Shown here piece by piece: positions 1-5,320 of a stretch of DNA of 8,567 bases. Within the stretch, counting starts at the first letter, position 1. Each line of letters begins with the position of its first letter. Under the pieces are notes generated by a model, which saw only the letters and a list, made by a program, of their open reading frames with translations, had not been told where the DNA came from and made no database searches. A program made the position numbers and the translations under genes. The stretch covers positions 1 through 8,567 of the forward strand of contig CACXGG010000233.1 of assembly GCA_902767145.1 (NCBI GenBank), written 5' to 3'. The DNA comes from Oscillospiraceae bacterium (GTDB lineage Bacteria > Bacillota > Clostridia > Saccharofermentanales > Saccharofermentanaceae).

Positions 1-324
1 CTGGAGGACTTCTGTGATGAGTTCGTCATGATCGATGAGCACCATCTCATCAGTTCCGGTAAGGTACTGGAGAAGACCATGGATCTTGCCAAGTACCAGC
101 TGGCATTTAAGGAAGTCCCTTCGGAGGATATGTTCAGTGCTCTTTCCATCAAGTCAATTAAGATAACAGGAAGAGTTGCCACAGTAGTCTGCGAAGGCGA
201 AACAGGTGACATCGAAGAGAAGCTCAATGCCCTTGAGCCCCTGATCCTGGATAAGCTGGATGTTAACTTCGAGGAGGCTTTCATCGGAGATATCGACAAG
301 AAGCTGAGAGGAGGTGAGTCCTGA
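1..324 (+). CDS. ABC transporter ATP-binding protein, C-terminal fragment (5' end outside window)
   Basis: The reading frame is open from base 1, so the gene begins upstream; the first Met (base 28) is internal, not a start. The visible 107 residues begin LEDFCDEFVMIDEHHLISSG, the pattern found after the H-loop of bacitracin/YtrB-type ABC ATPases, where a strand of the form D-x-[VI]-x-x-[IL]-x-x-G-x-[IL] is followed by a variable C-terminal tail. Walker A, Walker B and the signature motif would lie upstream and are not seen. The stop overlaps the start of the permease gene by one base (TGATG), so the two are translationally coupled and should form one transporter. A cytoplasmic ATPase powering the next protein is inferred from this context plus the tail pattern. 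The substrate is unknown. Confidence 0.72.
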   Translation: MEDFCDEFVMIDEHHLISSGKVLEKTMDLAKYQLAFKEVPSEDMFSALSIKSIKITGRVATVVCEGETGDIEEKLNALEPLILDKLDVNFEEAFIGDIDKKLRGGES

Positions 325-1376
325 TGGATCTTGTAAAAAGATATTCTGTCTACCACTTTAAAAAGACCCTTATCAGGTTTGCAGTCATACTCCTTTACTG
401 CCTTGTTGTAGTAAACTTCGGGATCCACGAGAGCTTTGATTCCTGGGACGGAGAAACACACCATTACTTCTCCCTTGGCTGCTACGGAGTGAGCATGCTC
501 TTCATGTGCTTTGTAGTAGCTGTAATGGAGTTCGCTGAATTTAAGAACAGAAGGAACCTGGACAGCTGGTTCTCCTTCCCTCTGGACAGATGGAAGATCG
601 CCCTGATCCACTACATTAACGGAGCCGTAGAGATCATTGTGGCACATACCCTTTCATTTATCCTGGGATACAGCAAGCTCCTTCCCTTTGTTAAGGAGTG
701 CGATCTGGACATGAGAGGCATGTTCCCCATGTTCTTCCTGATCCTTATCATGGGTCTTTGCTACTATGGATTCCTGTTGTTCCCCTTCATCGTTGCGAAC
801 AACACCTTTGATGGAATTTTCTTCGCTGTCCTTTACAGCCTGGTCCCTTCAGTTATCATCTCCATCCTTACCGCAGCATTTGGTATCCGCAATTTGTCTG
901 AATATTCTGTCGGATTAGGTTACGGTCTTATCGACGAGGCGGATAGATGTCAGAGCAACCTTACCAGGAATATGTCTAACTGGGGTGACGTAAGATACAA
1001 GCCGCTTGAAGGCGGAGATATCGCTTCCATCATTATCTGGTGCGTCATCGGCGCTACTGTTTTCGCAGCAGCAGTCTATATGTTTAACAACCTGAAGACT
1101 GAGAAGGTGGGAGGCCCCTCCGACAGCATATTCGGATACAGGACCCTGATCCCTATCCTCATGTTCTCTCTCGTCCTTCTCTGGGGCGGAACTGTTGGAT
1201 TCGGTATCATCTACGGTATCGCTACATTCCTTCTCTACGTGGTACTCAGAAGGGGTGTTAAGCTTAAGCTTCCTGATATCATCATAATCGTAATTGTAAC
1301 CATATTGGCTAATATCCCTGTAAACTATGTTTACGAATTCGCAAATCTTATAGGGAGGAACACATGGGACGTTTAA
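324..1376 (+). CDS. ABC-2 type transporter permease
   Basis: This 350-residue polytopic membrane protein has about eight hydrophobic segments, near residues 17-32, 50-70, 93-115, 133-157, 162-186, 233-254, 273-307 (probably two) and 317-336. Two features match permeases of GntR-linked clostridial ABC exporters. One is the cytoplasmic stretch around residues 72-92 (KNRRNLDSWFSFPLDRWKI), like the 'FP-(I/L)-x-R-x-x-I' element. The other is the KTEKVGGPSDSIFGY stretch at 258-272, like the usual 'R-x-S-E-x-A-G' loop before the last membrane block. A Shine-Dalgarno sequence (AGAGGAGG, about 307-314) precedes an ATG that overlaps the ATPase stop. It is presumably the membrane half of an exporter with the upstream ATPase. 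Substrate and regulator are not visible; a GntR regulator is common upstream of such pairs but lies outside the window. Confidence 0.8.
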   Translation: MDLVKRYSVYHFKKTLIRFAVILLYCLVVVNFGIHESFDSWDGETHHYFSLGCYGVSMLFMCFVVAVMEFAEFKNRRNLDSWFSFPLDRWKIALIHYINGAVEIIVAHTLSFILGYSKLLPFVKECDLDMRGMFPMFFLILIMGLCYYGFLLFPFIVANNTFDGIFFAVLYSLVPSVIISILTAAFGIRNLSEYSVGLGYGLIDEADRCQSNLTRNMSNWGDVRYKPLEGGDIASIIIWCVIGATVFAAAVYMFNNLKTEKVGGPSDSIFGYRTLIPILMFSLVLLWGGTVGFGIIYGIATFLLYVVLRRGVKLKLPDIIIIVIVTILANIPVNYVYEFANLIGRNTWDV

Positions 1377-2089
1377 CAAACAAAACAGTATTGGTAACAG
1401 GTGCCGGCAGAGGTATTGGAAGACTTATGGCATTAAAGCTCATCGAGCTTGATGCGGACCTTATCCTCGTAAGCAGGGATCCCTCCCACACAAAGGACAT
1501 CGAGGAAAAGGCAAAGGAAAAGGGCCTGAAAGCCGTAAGCCTGGGATGCGAACTTAGCGAAAAGGAAAGCGTTGAAAGACTCATCGCGGAACTTGATAAG
1601 TACGACATCGATATCGTATTTAATAACGCCGGTATCCAGGTCACCTACAGAAGTGAAGTGTTCGACACACCCTGGGAGGACTACGAGAAGTCTTTCAGGG
1701 TAAATACGATAGCTCCCATGATGATCTGCTATTCCCTCTTCCCCAAGATGAAGAAGAAGGGCTTTGGAAGGATCATCAACACCACATCCGGTATCGCAGG
1801 CGAGCCCCAGCAGGGACCTTACTCCGCAAGTAAGGCAGGCCTTGATAAGGTAACATCTGATCTTACCCGTCTTGTGGACGGTGAGGACATCCTTATATTC
1901 CTGACTGATCCCGGGTGGTGCAGGACTGATCTCGGAGGCCCTGCTGCCCCCAACGATCCCGCGTCTGCAGTCAACGGATGCATAGCAGGAGCTCTTGCCC
2001 AAAAGGGCAGATCCGGCATGATCATCCACTCCCAGGACTATGCTGACCTTACACTGGAGCAGACAGTGGAAAAGATCGAGCAGGCATAA
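1364..2089 (+). CDS. SDR-family oxidoreductase
   Basis: This is a 241-residue classical short-chain dehydrogenase/reductase, a usual length for the family. Visible landmarks in order are the Rossmann glycine motif TGAGRGIG (12-19), NNAG (87-90), the catalytic serine region NTTSG (Ser142), the catalytic YSASK pair (Tyr153, Lys157), and PGWCRTDLGG (183-192), the usual PG motif after the last core strand. An arginine (Arg38) after the second strand suggests NADP(H) preference, which is inference. It should be a soluble NAD(P)-dependent carbonyl/alcohol oxidoreductase; the substrate cannot be assigned. The ATG is preceded by AGGGAGGA (about 1352-1359), and the start lies 13 bases inside the permease gene, so it is co-translated with the ABC genes. 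A bidirectional terminator follows at once, making this the last gene of the operon. Confidence 0.9.
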   Translation: MGRLTNKTVLVTGAGRGIGRLMALKLIELDADLILVSRDPSHTKDIEEKAKEKGLKAVSLGCELSEKESVERLIAELDKYDIDIVFNNAGIQVTYRSEVFDTPWEDYEKSFRVNTIAPMMICYSLFPKMKKKGFGRIINTTSGIAGEPQQGPYSASKAGLDKVTSDLTRLVDGEDILIFLTDPGWCRTDLGGPAAPNDPASAVNGCIAGALAQKGRSGMIIHSQDYADLTLEQTVEKIEQA

Positions 2090-2111
2090 ACAGAAGAAAA
2101 AAGACAACAAA

Positions 2112-2139
2112 AAAGGATCCCGGGTGACCGGGATCCTTT
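2112..2139. terminator. Bidirectional intrinsic terminator between convergent genes
   Basis: A perfect 12-bp stem (AAAGGATCCCGG pairs with CCGGGATCCTTT) closes a GTGA loop. Reading +, it is followed by TTTCGTTTG; reading -, it continues into an unbroken run of six T (2109-2114) and further T-rich sequence. It therefore ends both the SDR operon and the convergent lipoprotein gene, with the better U-tract on the minus side. Confidence 0.9.
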
Positions 2140-2160
2140 CGTTTGCAGATATTATTCTGA

Positions 2161-2910
2161 TCAAGCCTCAGGCATTACAGGAGCTTCGTCTGCAGGAGCA
2201 GCGCCGCCCTTCTTGCTCTTAAGGATAAGTACAACTGCAACAGCTGCGATAACAACAACTACAGCAGCGATGATGCCGATGATAAGGCCTACGTTTACAA
2301 GTGAGAACTCGCACTCGATAACGCCGTCCTCAACCTCATAGAAGTCCCATGTAAGTGTCTTTCCGTCCTTGGATACGTCAGTAGCATTGTCGACCTTAGC
2401 TCCGTTGGGGAGTGTAAGCTCGAATGTCATATAACCGTCGTATTCCTTGATGGTATCCTCTGAAAGTCCCTCATCTGATGTATCGCCGAGATTGTCGTTG
2501 ATATCCCACTCGAGTACCCATGTGGAACCCTTCTTCTCAAGGGAGAAATCGTCAAATCCAAGATCAGTGTCCTGAAGTACATCCTCGAGTTCGTCGAGCT
2601 TGATGTCTGTCTTTGTGAGGGTAACGCCGACATAATTGTCTTCCTTATAATCCTCGACTTCCCAGCCTTCTTCCTCGAGTTCCTCGTACTCGTTCTCCTC
2701 TTCTTCCTCTTCTTCCTCGAGCTCCTCTTCTTCATCTGTACTCAGATCACCTGTATCTGCGTTATAGACAGCGTAAACGATCTCGATGTCACATGTGCCG
2801 TTCTTCTTTACACCCATTGTTGTGCTGTAACGAACACATCCTGTCATGCTGAAAACAAGAGCAAGGATGACAGCAAGGGAAAGAAGCTTTCTTGATGTTG
2901 TCTTTCTCAT
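2161..2910 (-). CDS. LppM-like membrane lipoprotein with acidic low-complexity block
   Basis: This 249-residue surface protein starts with a lipoprotein signal (basic MRKTTSRK, a hydrophobic core, then the lipobox SMTGC with Cys25 as the lipidated residue). The VRYSTTMGVKKNGTCDIEIVYAV stretch that follows resembles the beginning of LppM/DUF3153-type extracytoplasmic domains. Residues 59-81 are almost all Glu. A beta-rich domain runs from about 92 to 203, then a single hydrophobic helix (about 207-230) stops at KSKK and leaves a short Ala/Pro-rich cytoplasmic tail. It would thus be held by both an N-terminal lipid and a C-terminal membrane helix. A ribosome site (GGAGAAAGGA on the minus strand, about 2919-2928) precedes the ATG. 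Function unknown; it is monocistronic, with its own promoter and terminator. Confidence 0.83.
   Translation of the reverse strand: MRKTTSRKLLSLAVILALVFSMTGCVRYSTTMGVKKNGTCDIEIVYAVYNADTGDLSTDEEEELEEEEEEEENEYEELEEEGWEVEDYKEDNYVGVTLTKTDIKLDELEDVLQDTDLGFDDFSLEKKGSTWVLEWDINDNLGDTSDEGLSEDTIKEYDGYMTFELTLPNGAKVDNATDVSKDGKTLTWDFYEVEDGVIECEFSLVNVGLIIGIIAAVVVVIAAVAVVLILKSKKGGAAPADEAPVMPEA
2668..2736 (-). repeat. Low-complexity Glu-codon (GAG/GAA) tract
   Basis: These bases encode residues 59-81 of the lipoprotein, nearly all glutamate, by irregular repetition of GAA and GAG (CTC/TTC on the + strand). Such tracts can change length by replication slippage in steps of three bases without breaking the frame. 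No larger repeat unit is seen. Confidence 0.75.
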
Positions 2911-2943
2911 TTCATTTGTCCTTTCTCCGATAACACACCGGGT

Positions 2944-2959
2944 TGAAGTTTGAACTTCA
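2944..2959. promoter_or_regulatory. Palindrome in the lipoprotein leader (possible operator)
   Basis: TGAAGTT-TG-AACTTCA is a perfect inverted repeat with 7-base arms and a 2-base centre. It lies just downstream of the predicted minus-strand transcription start (about 2961), a position suited to a repressor site. No regulator can be named; it could also be a small leader hairpin. Confidence 0.35.
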
Positions 2960-2967
2960 TCTGAACA

Positions 2968-2996
2968 ATATTACAGTAAAACACCTTATTTCTCAA
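2968..2996 (-). promoter_or_regulatory. Sigma-70-type promoter for the lipoprotein gene
   Basis: On the minus strand, a -35 TTGAGA (2991-2996) and a -10 TAATAT (2968-2973) are separated by exactly 17 bases. Transcription would start near 2961, giving a leader of about 50 bases before the ATG at 2910. Confidence 0.75.
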
Positions 2997-3057
2997 GATT
3001 TATTAAATTTTCACAGTTTTCGGGCGGGATTTTCTACCCCTGTAAAATAACCCGCTA

Positions 3058-3066
3058 TGGTAAAAT
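3058..3066 (+). promoter_or_regulatory. Extended -10 promoter candidate for guaA
   Basis: TGGTAAAAT matches an extended -10 (TGn plus a 5/6 -10 hexamer) with no convincing -35 upstream. A start near 3073 would give a leader of about 30 bases, too short for a purine riboswitch, and none is seen in this 190-base divergent region. A second TAAAAT lies at 3043-3048. Confidence 0.4.
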
Positions 3067-3103
3067 ATTTAGCATGAAATACAGCTAAGGAGGACAGCAA
3101 AAA

Positions 3104-4084
3104 ATGGCAGAAGTTCGCCCTGAATCCATGCAGAGGATAACCACTCCCGAACTGGCAAGAGCGTATATCGATGAGAGGATCGAAGAGCTCAGAGCACAGG
3201 TAGGCGACAAGAAGGTTCTTCTCGCACTTTCCGGAGGAGTAGATTCCTCTGTAGTAGCAGCTATGCTCATCAAAGCTATCGGACAGCAGCTCGTCTGTGT
3301 CCATGTTAACCACGGTCTTCTCCGTAAGGGAGAGCCTGAGCAGGTCATAAAGGTCTTCAGGGATGAGTTAAACGCAAACCTCATCTATGTAGACGCTACA
3401 GACAGATTCCTGGATAAGCTTGCAGGCGTAACAGATCCCGAGCAGAAGAGAATGATCATCGGTGGAGAGTTCATCGAGGTCTTTGCCGAAGAGGCAAGGA
3501 AGCTGGACGGTATCGAGTTCCTGGCACAGGGCACCATCTGGCCTGACATCCTGGAGAGTGAAGCCGGCATCAAGGCACACCACAATGCAGGCGGTCTTCC
3601 TGAAGATATGCAGTTCGAACTTGTCGAGCCTGTACGTATCCTCTTCAAGGACGAAGTAAGAGTAGTAGGTAAGGAACTCGGCCTTCCCGACAATATGGTA
3701 TTCCGTCAGCCCTTCCCGGGTCCCGGACTCGGCGTAAGATGTCCCGGTGCTATCACAAGAGACCGTCTCGAGGCAGTAAGGGAATCCGATGCTATCCTCA
3801 GAGAAGAGTTCGCAAAGAACGGCCTGGAAGGAAAGGTATGGCAGTACTTCACAGTAGTACCTGACTTCAAGTCCACCGGCGTCAAGAACGGCAAGAGGAC
3901 TTTCGACTGGCCCTGCATCATCCGTGCCATCAACACGACAGATGTTATGGAAGTAACGGTAGAGCACCTGAGCGATGAACTCATCGACCATCTGGTAGAC
4001 AGGATCATCTCCGAGGTCCCCGGCATCAACAGAGTCCTCTTCGACTACACACCCAAGCCCCCGGCCACGGTCGAGTACGAATAA
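3104..4084 (+). CDS. guaA: GMP synthase, ATP-pyrophosphatase subunit without glutaminase domain
   Basis: This enzyme converts XMP to GMP in purine synthesis, using ATP and ammonia. The 326 residues contain the PP-loop SGGVDSS (43-49), HVNHGLLRK (67-75), the XMP-binding RQPFPGPGLG stretch (201-210), and the C-terminal KPPATVEYE (318-326) that ends the GuaA dimerisation domain. Typical bacterial GuaA is about 510-525 residues, with an N-terminal class I glutamine amidotransferase domain. Here the ATG follows a strong AAGGAGGA site (3087-3094), and the upstream 190 bases contain no amidotransferase sequence, so this is a genuine split form like the archaeal GuaAb subunit, not a truncation by the window. 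It must use free ammonia or a separately encoded glutaminase. The gene stands alone, with its own terminator. Confidence 0.92.
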   Translation: MAEVRPESMQRITTPELARAYIDERIEELRAQVGDKKVLLALSGGVDSSVVAAMLIKAIGQQLVCVHVNHGLLRKGEPEQVIKVFRDELNANLIYVDATDRFLDKLAGVTDPEQKRMIIGGEFIEVFAEEARKLDGIEFLAQGTIWPDILESEAGIKAHHNAGGLPEDMQFELVEPVRILFKDEVRVVGKELGLPDNMVFRQPFPGPGLGVRCPGAITRDRLEAVRESDAILREEFAKNGLEGKVWQYFTVVPDFKSTGVKNGKRTFDWPCIIRAINTTDVMEVTVEHLSDELIDHLVDRIISEVPGINRVLFDYTPKPPATVEYE

Positions 4085-4159
4085 TGTAAAAACCTGGATA
4101 GTATAATTACCTTGTCTGAGGGAGAGATTCCTTAGTGCAGATAATCAGCAGGATAGAGG

Positions 4160-4200
4160 ATCGGACTAAATTGCGATTTTCGTGATTTAGTCCGATTTTT
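4160..4200 (+). terminator. Intrinsic terminator of guaA
   Basis: A 12-bp perfect stem (ATCGGACTAAAT, 4160-4171, with ATTTAGTCCGAT, 4185-4196) can extend through two wobble pairs and CGA/TCG to a small loop. It is followed by TTTT on the + strand. The other direction has no T run, so it acts in the guaA direction only. Bases 4085-4159 between guaA and this hairpin hold no gene that I can support. Confidence 0.88.
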
Positions 4201-4237
4201 CTCGGGCAGAAACCGCACTTTTCAGAATAAAACATAC

Positions 4238-4264
4238 TTGCCTACTAGGCTGATAGGTTATACT
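4238..4264 (+). promoter_or_regulatory. Promoter of the lysR gene
   Basis: TTGCCT (4238-4243) and TATACT (4259-4264) are 15 bases apart, slightly short but with a good -10. The spacer is almost filled by the CCTA-N9-TAGG dyad, so a protein bound there would block polymerase. Confidence 0.5.
4241..4257. promoter_or_regulatory. Candidate LysR box 1 (CCTA-N9-TAGG, autoregulatory site)
   Basis: CCTA and TAGG are separated by nine bases. The inner T (4243) and A (4255) have exactly 11 bases between them, the T-N11-A geometry of LysR-family sites. The same dyad, also followed by TT after TAGG, occurs upstream of the D-like gene at 5274-5290. Its place between -35 and -10 of the lysR promoter fits the negative autoregulation usual for this family. 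Binding by the adjacent LysR protein is inferred. Confidence 0.5.
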
Positions 4265-4298
4265 ATGTCTGAAACCATTCTTTTCAGGGGGATAAGAC

Positions 4299-5195
4299 AT
4301 GACCTTACAGCAGCTTATGTATGCGATAATGGCGGCGGACGAAAAATCCATCAATAAGACAGCTCAGAAATACTATGTTTCCCAGCCTGCCATATCAGAT
4401 GCGATAAAGGATCTGGAGGAGGAGATCGGAATAAAGATCTTTGAGCGTACCAACAGGGGAGTCAGCACTACAGCAGAGGGAGCTGATTTCATCGTATATG
4501 CCAGGCAGGTGATCGCCCAGTATGACCTTCTGAAGGAAAGGTATATAGATAAGGGTAATAAGACCAAGTTCGGTGTCTCGACACAGCATTATACCTTTGC
4601 GGTCAAATCCTTTATGGAACTGATCTCAAAGTACGGAACAGACGGATATGATTATTCTGTCTATGAGGGAAAGACATCCGAAGTTATAAATGATGTGAGG
4701 AACTTCCGTTCTGAGATCGGAGTTATCCATCTGGATGATTATAACCGTAATTTTATCCTTAAGTACCTGAAGCATAACAATCTTGAAAGTCATAAGCTCT
4801 TTGACTGTAAGGTCTTTGTATATCTGTCGGCAAATCATCCCCTGGCAAGAGCCAGGAAAGTGACTGAGTCCGATCTGGAGCCATATCCCTGCTTAACTTT
4901 TAATCAGGGGGAGGAAGATCCTATCTATCTGGCGGAAGAACCCATAAGTATGTTTGAAAAAAGAAAGAACATAAGAGTCAGCGACCGCGGGACCATGCTC
5001 AACATGATGGTCGGCATCAACGGTTATACTCTCTGTTCCGGCATTATATGTGAAGAGCTCAACGGAAACGGGTATGTGGCGATCCCATATGAGAGCAGGG
5101 AAAAGACATCCATAGTCTATGTTGTCCGGGAGGGCAGTACATTAAGTGAGCTGGGGCGGGAATATATCGAATATCTGAAGTCTTACGGCTTATAA
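4299..5195 (+). CDS. LysR-family transcriptional regulator
   Basis: This is a 298-residue protein of typical LysR length. The N-terminal winged helix-turn-helix spans about residues 1-60, with the classic INKTAQKYYVSQPAISDAIKDLEEEIG (18-44) recognition region and FERTNRGVSTTAEG (48-61) wing. A linker helix (62-85) leads to the two-lobe periplasmic-binding-protein-like effector domain (about 90-298), which should bind a small-molecule co-inducer. The ATG is preceded by AGGGGGAT (about 4286-4293). It sits directly upstream of, and in the same direction as, the nitrogenase-like operon, separated by 125 bases that carry several symmetrical elements. It probably controls that operon and itself. 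LysR regulators of sulfur and amino-acid metabolism share this architecture, but the effector cannot be read from the sequence. Confidence 0.93.
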   Translation: MTLQQLMYAIMAADEKSINKTAQKYYVSQPAISDAIKDLEEEIGIKIFERTNRGVSTTAEGADFIVYARQVIAQYDLLKERYIDKGNKTKFGVSTQHYTFAVKSFMELISKYGTDGYDYSVYEGKTSEVINDVRNFRSEIGVIHLDDYNRNFILKYLKHNNLESHKLFDCKVFVYLSANHPLARARKVTESDLEPYPCLTFNQGEEDPIYLAEEPISMFEKRKNIRVSDRGTMLNMMVGINGYTLCSGIICEELNGNGYVAIPYESREKTSIVYVVREGSTLSELGREYIEYLKSYGL

Positions 5196-5208
5196 GCGCA
5201 ACTTATAA
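5190..5208. promoter_or_regulatory. Inverted repeat TTATAAG-N5-CTTATAA at the lysR 3' end
   Basis: Two 7-base arms are separated by CGCAA; the left arm includes the lysR stop codon. The positions T5193 and A5205 again give T-N11-A symmetry. It lies about 112-130 bases upstream of the D-like start and could be a LysR recognition site for that operon. Too short and AT-rich to be a convincing terminator. Confidence 0.35.
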
Positions 5209-5234
5209 CTGACTATTGTTTTTACGTATTATCA

Positions 5235-5249
5235 CTTTGACTGTCAAAG
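5235..5249. promoter_or_regulatory. Palindrome CTTTGAC-T-GTCAAAG upstream of the nitrogenase-like operon
   Basis: A perfect 7-1-7 inverted repeat lies within the 125-base gap between lysR and the D-like gene. It includes TTGACT (5237-5242), which could serve as a -35 with a weak TTTCAT (5262-5267) 19 bases later. It may be an operator, or a weak hairpin ending lysR transcription, though no real T-tract follows. I see no convincing unregulated promoter in this gap. Confidence 0.35.
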
Positions 5250-5273
5250 GTTTATCATTCTTTTCATGCAACA

Positions 5274-5290
5274 CCTAGCAAACACGTAGG
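5274..5290. promoter_or_regulatory. Candidate LysR box 2 (CCTA-N9-TAGG)
   Basis: This has the same CCTA-N9-TAGG dyad as the lysR promoter, with T5276 and A5288 in T-N11-A spacing and TT following TAGG in both copies. The left and right parts also form an imperfect direct repeat (AACACCTAG / AACACGTAG). It ends 30 bases before the D-like ATG, so it is probably in or just before the transcribed leader. Confidence 0.5.
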
Positions 5291-5306
5291 TTGACAGGAG
5301 TTGCGG

Positions 5307-5312
5307 AAGGAG
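5307..5312 (+). promoter_or_regulatory. Ribosome binding site fixing the D-like start
   Basis: AAGGAG lies eight bases before ATG 5321. This supports that start rather than the in-frame TTG at 5291, which has no such site and would place the coding region over LysR box 2. Confidence 0.8.
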
Positions 5313-5320
5313 ATAACCAG

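Noticed and set aside
2911..3103. Purine riboswitch upstream of guaA
   Set aside because: The predicted leader is only about 30 bases, and I could not find the conserved three-way-junction core or an attached terminator.
3368..3991. Long minus-strand open frame (207 codons) opposite guaA
   Set aside because: It lies entirely antisense to a strongly conserved gene, has no ribosome site or recognisable domain, and arises from codon bias on the other strand. The same holds for the 243-codon frame at 1433-2164 and the 148-codon frame at 6116-6562.
4102..4107. TATAAT after guaA as the promoter of a small RNA ending at the 4160-4200 terminator
   Set aside because: The -10 is perfect, but no -35-like sequence occurs 16-18 bases upstream and no TG extension is present; the terminator is explained by guaA.
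5235..5270. Palindrome 5235-5249 as an intrinsic terminator of lysR
   Set aside because: The stem is short and AT-rich with almost no loop, and it is followed by GTTTATCATTC, not a T run.
5291..5296. Perfect TTGACA as a -35 box for the D-like gene
   Set aside because: The matching -10 would fall at about 5314-5319 (TAACCA), directly before the ATG and beyond the ribosome site, leaving no leader.
5291..5320. In-frame TTG at 5291 as the start of the D-like gene
   Set aside because: No ribosome site precedes it, whereas ATG 5321 has AAGGAG at ideal spacing; the extra ten residues would overlap the LysR box.
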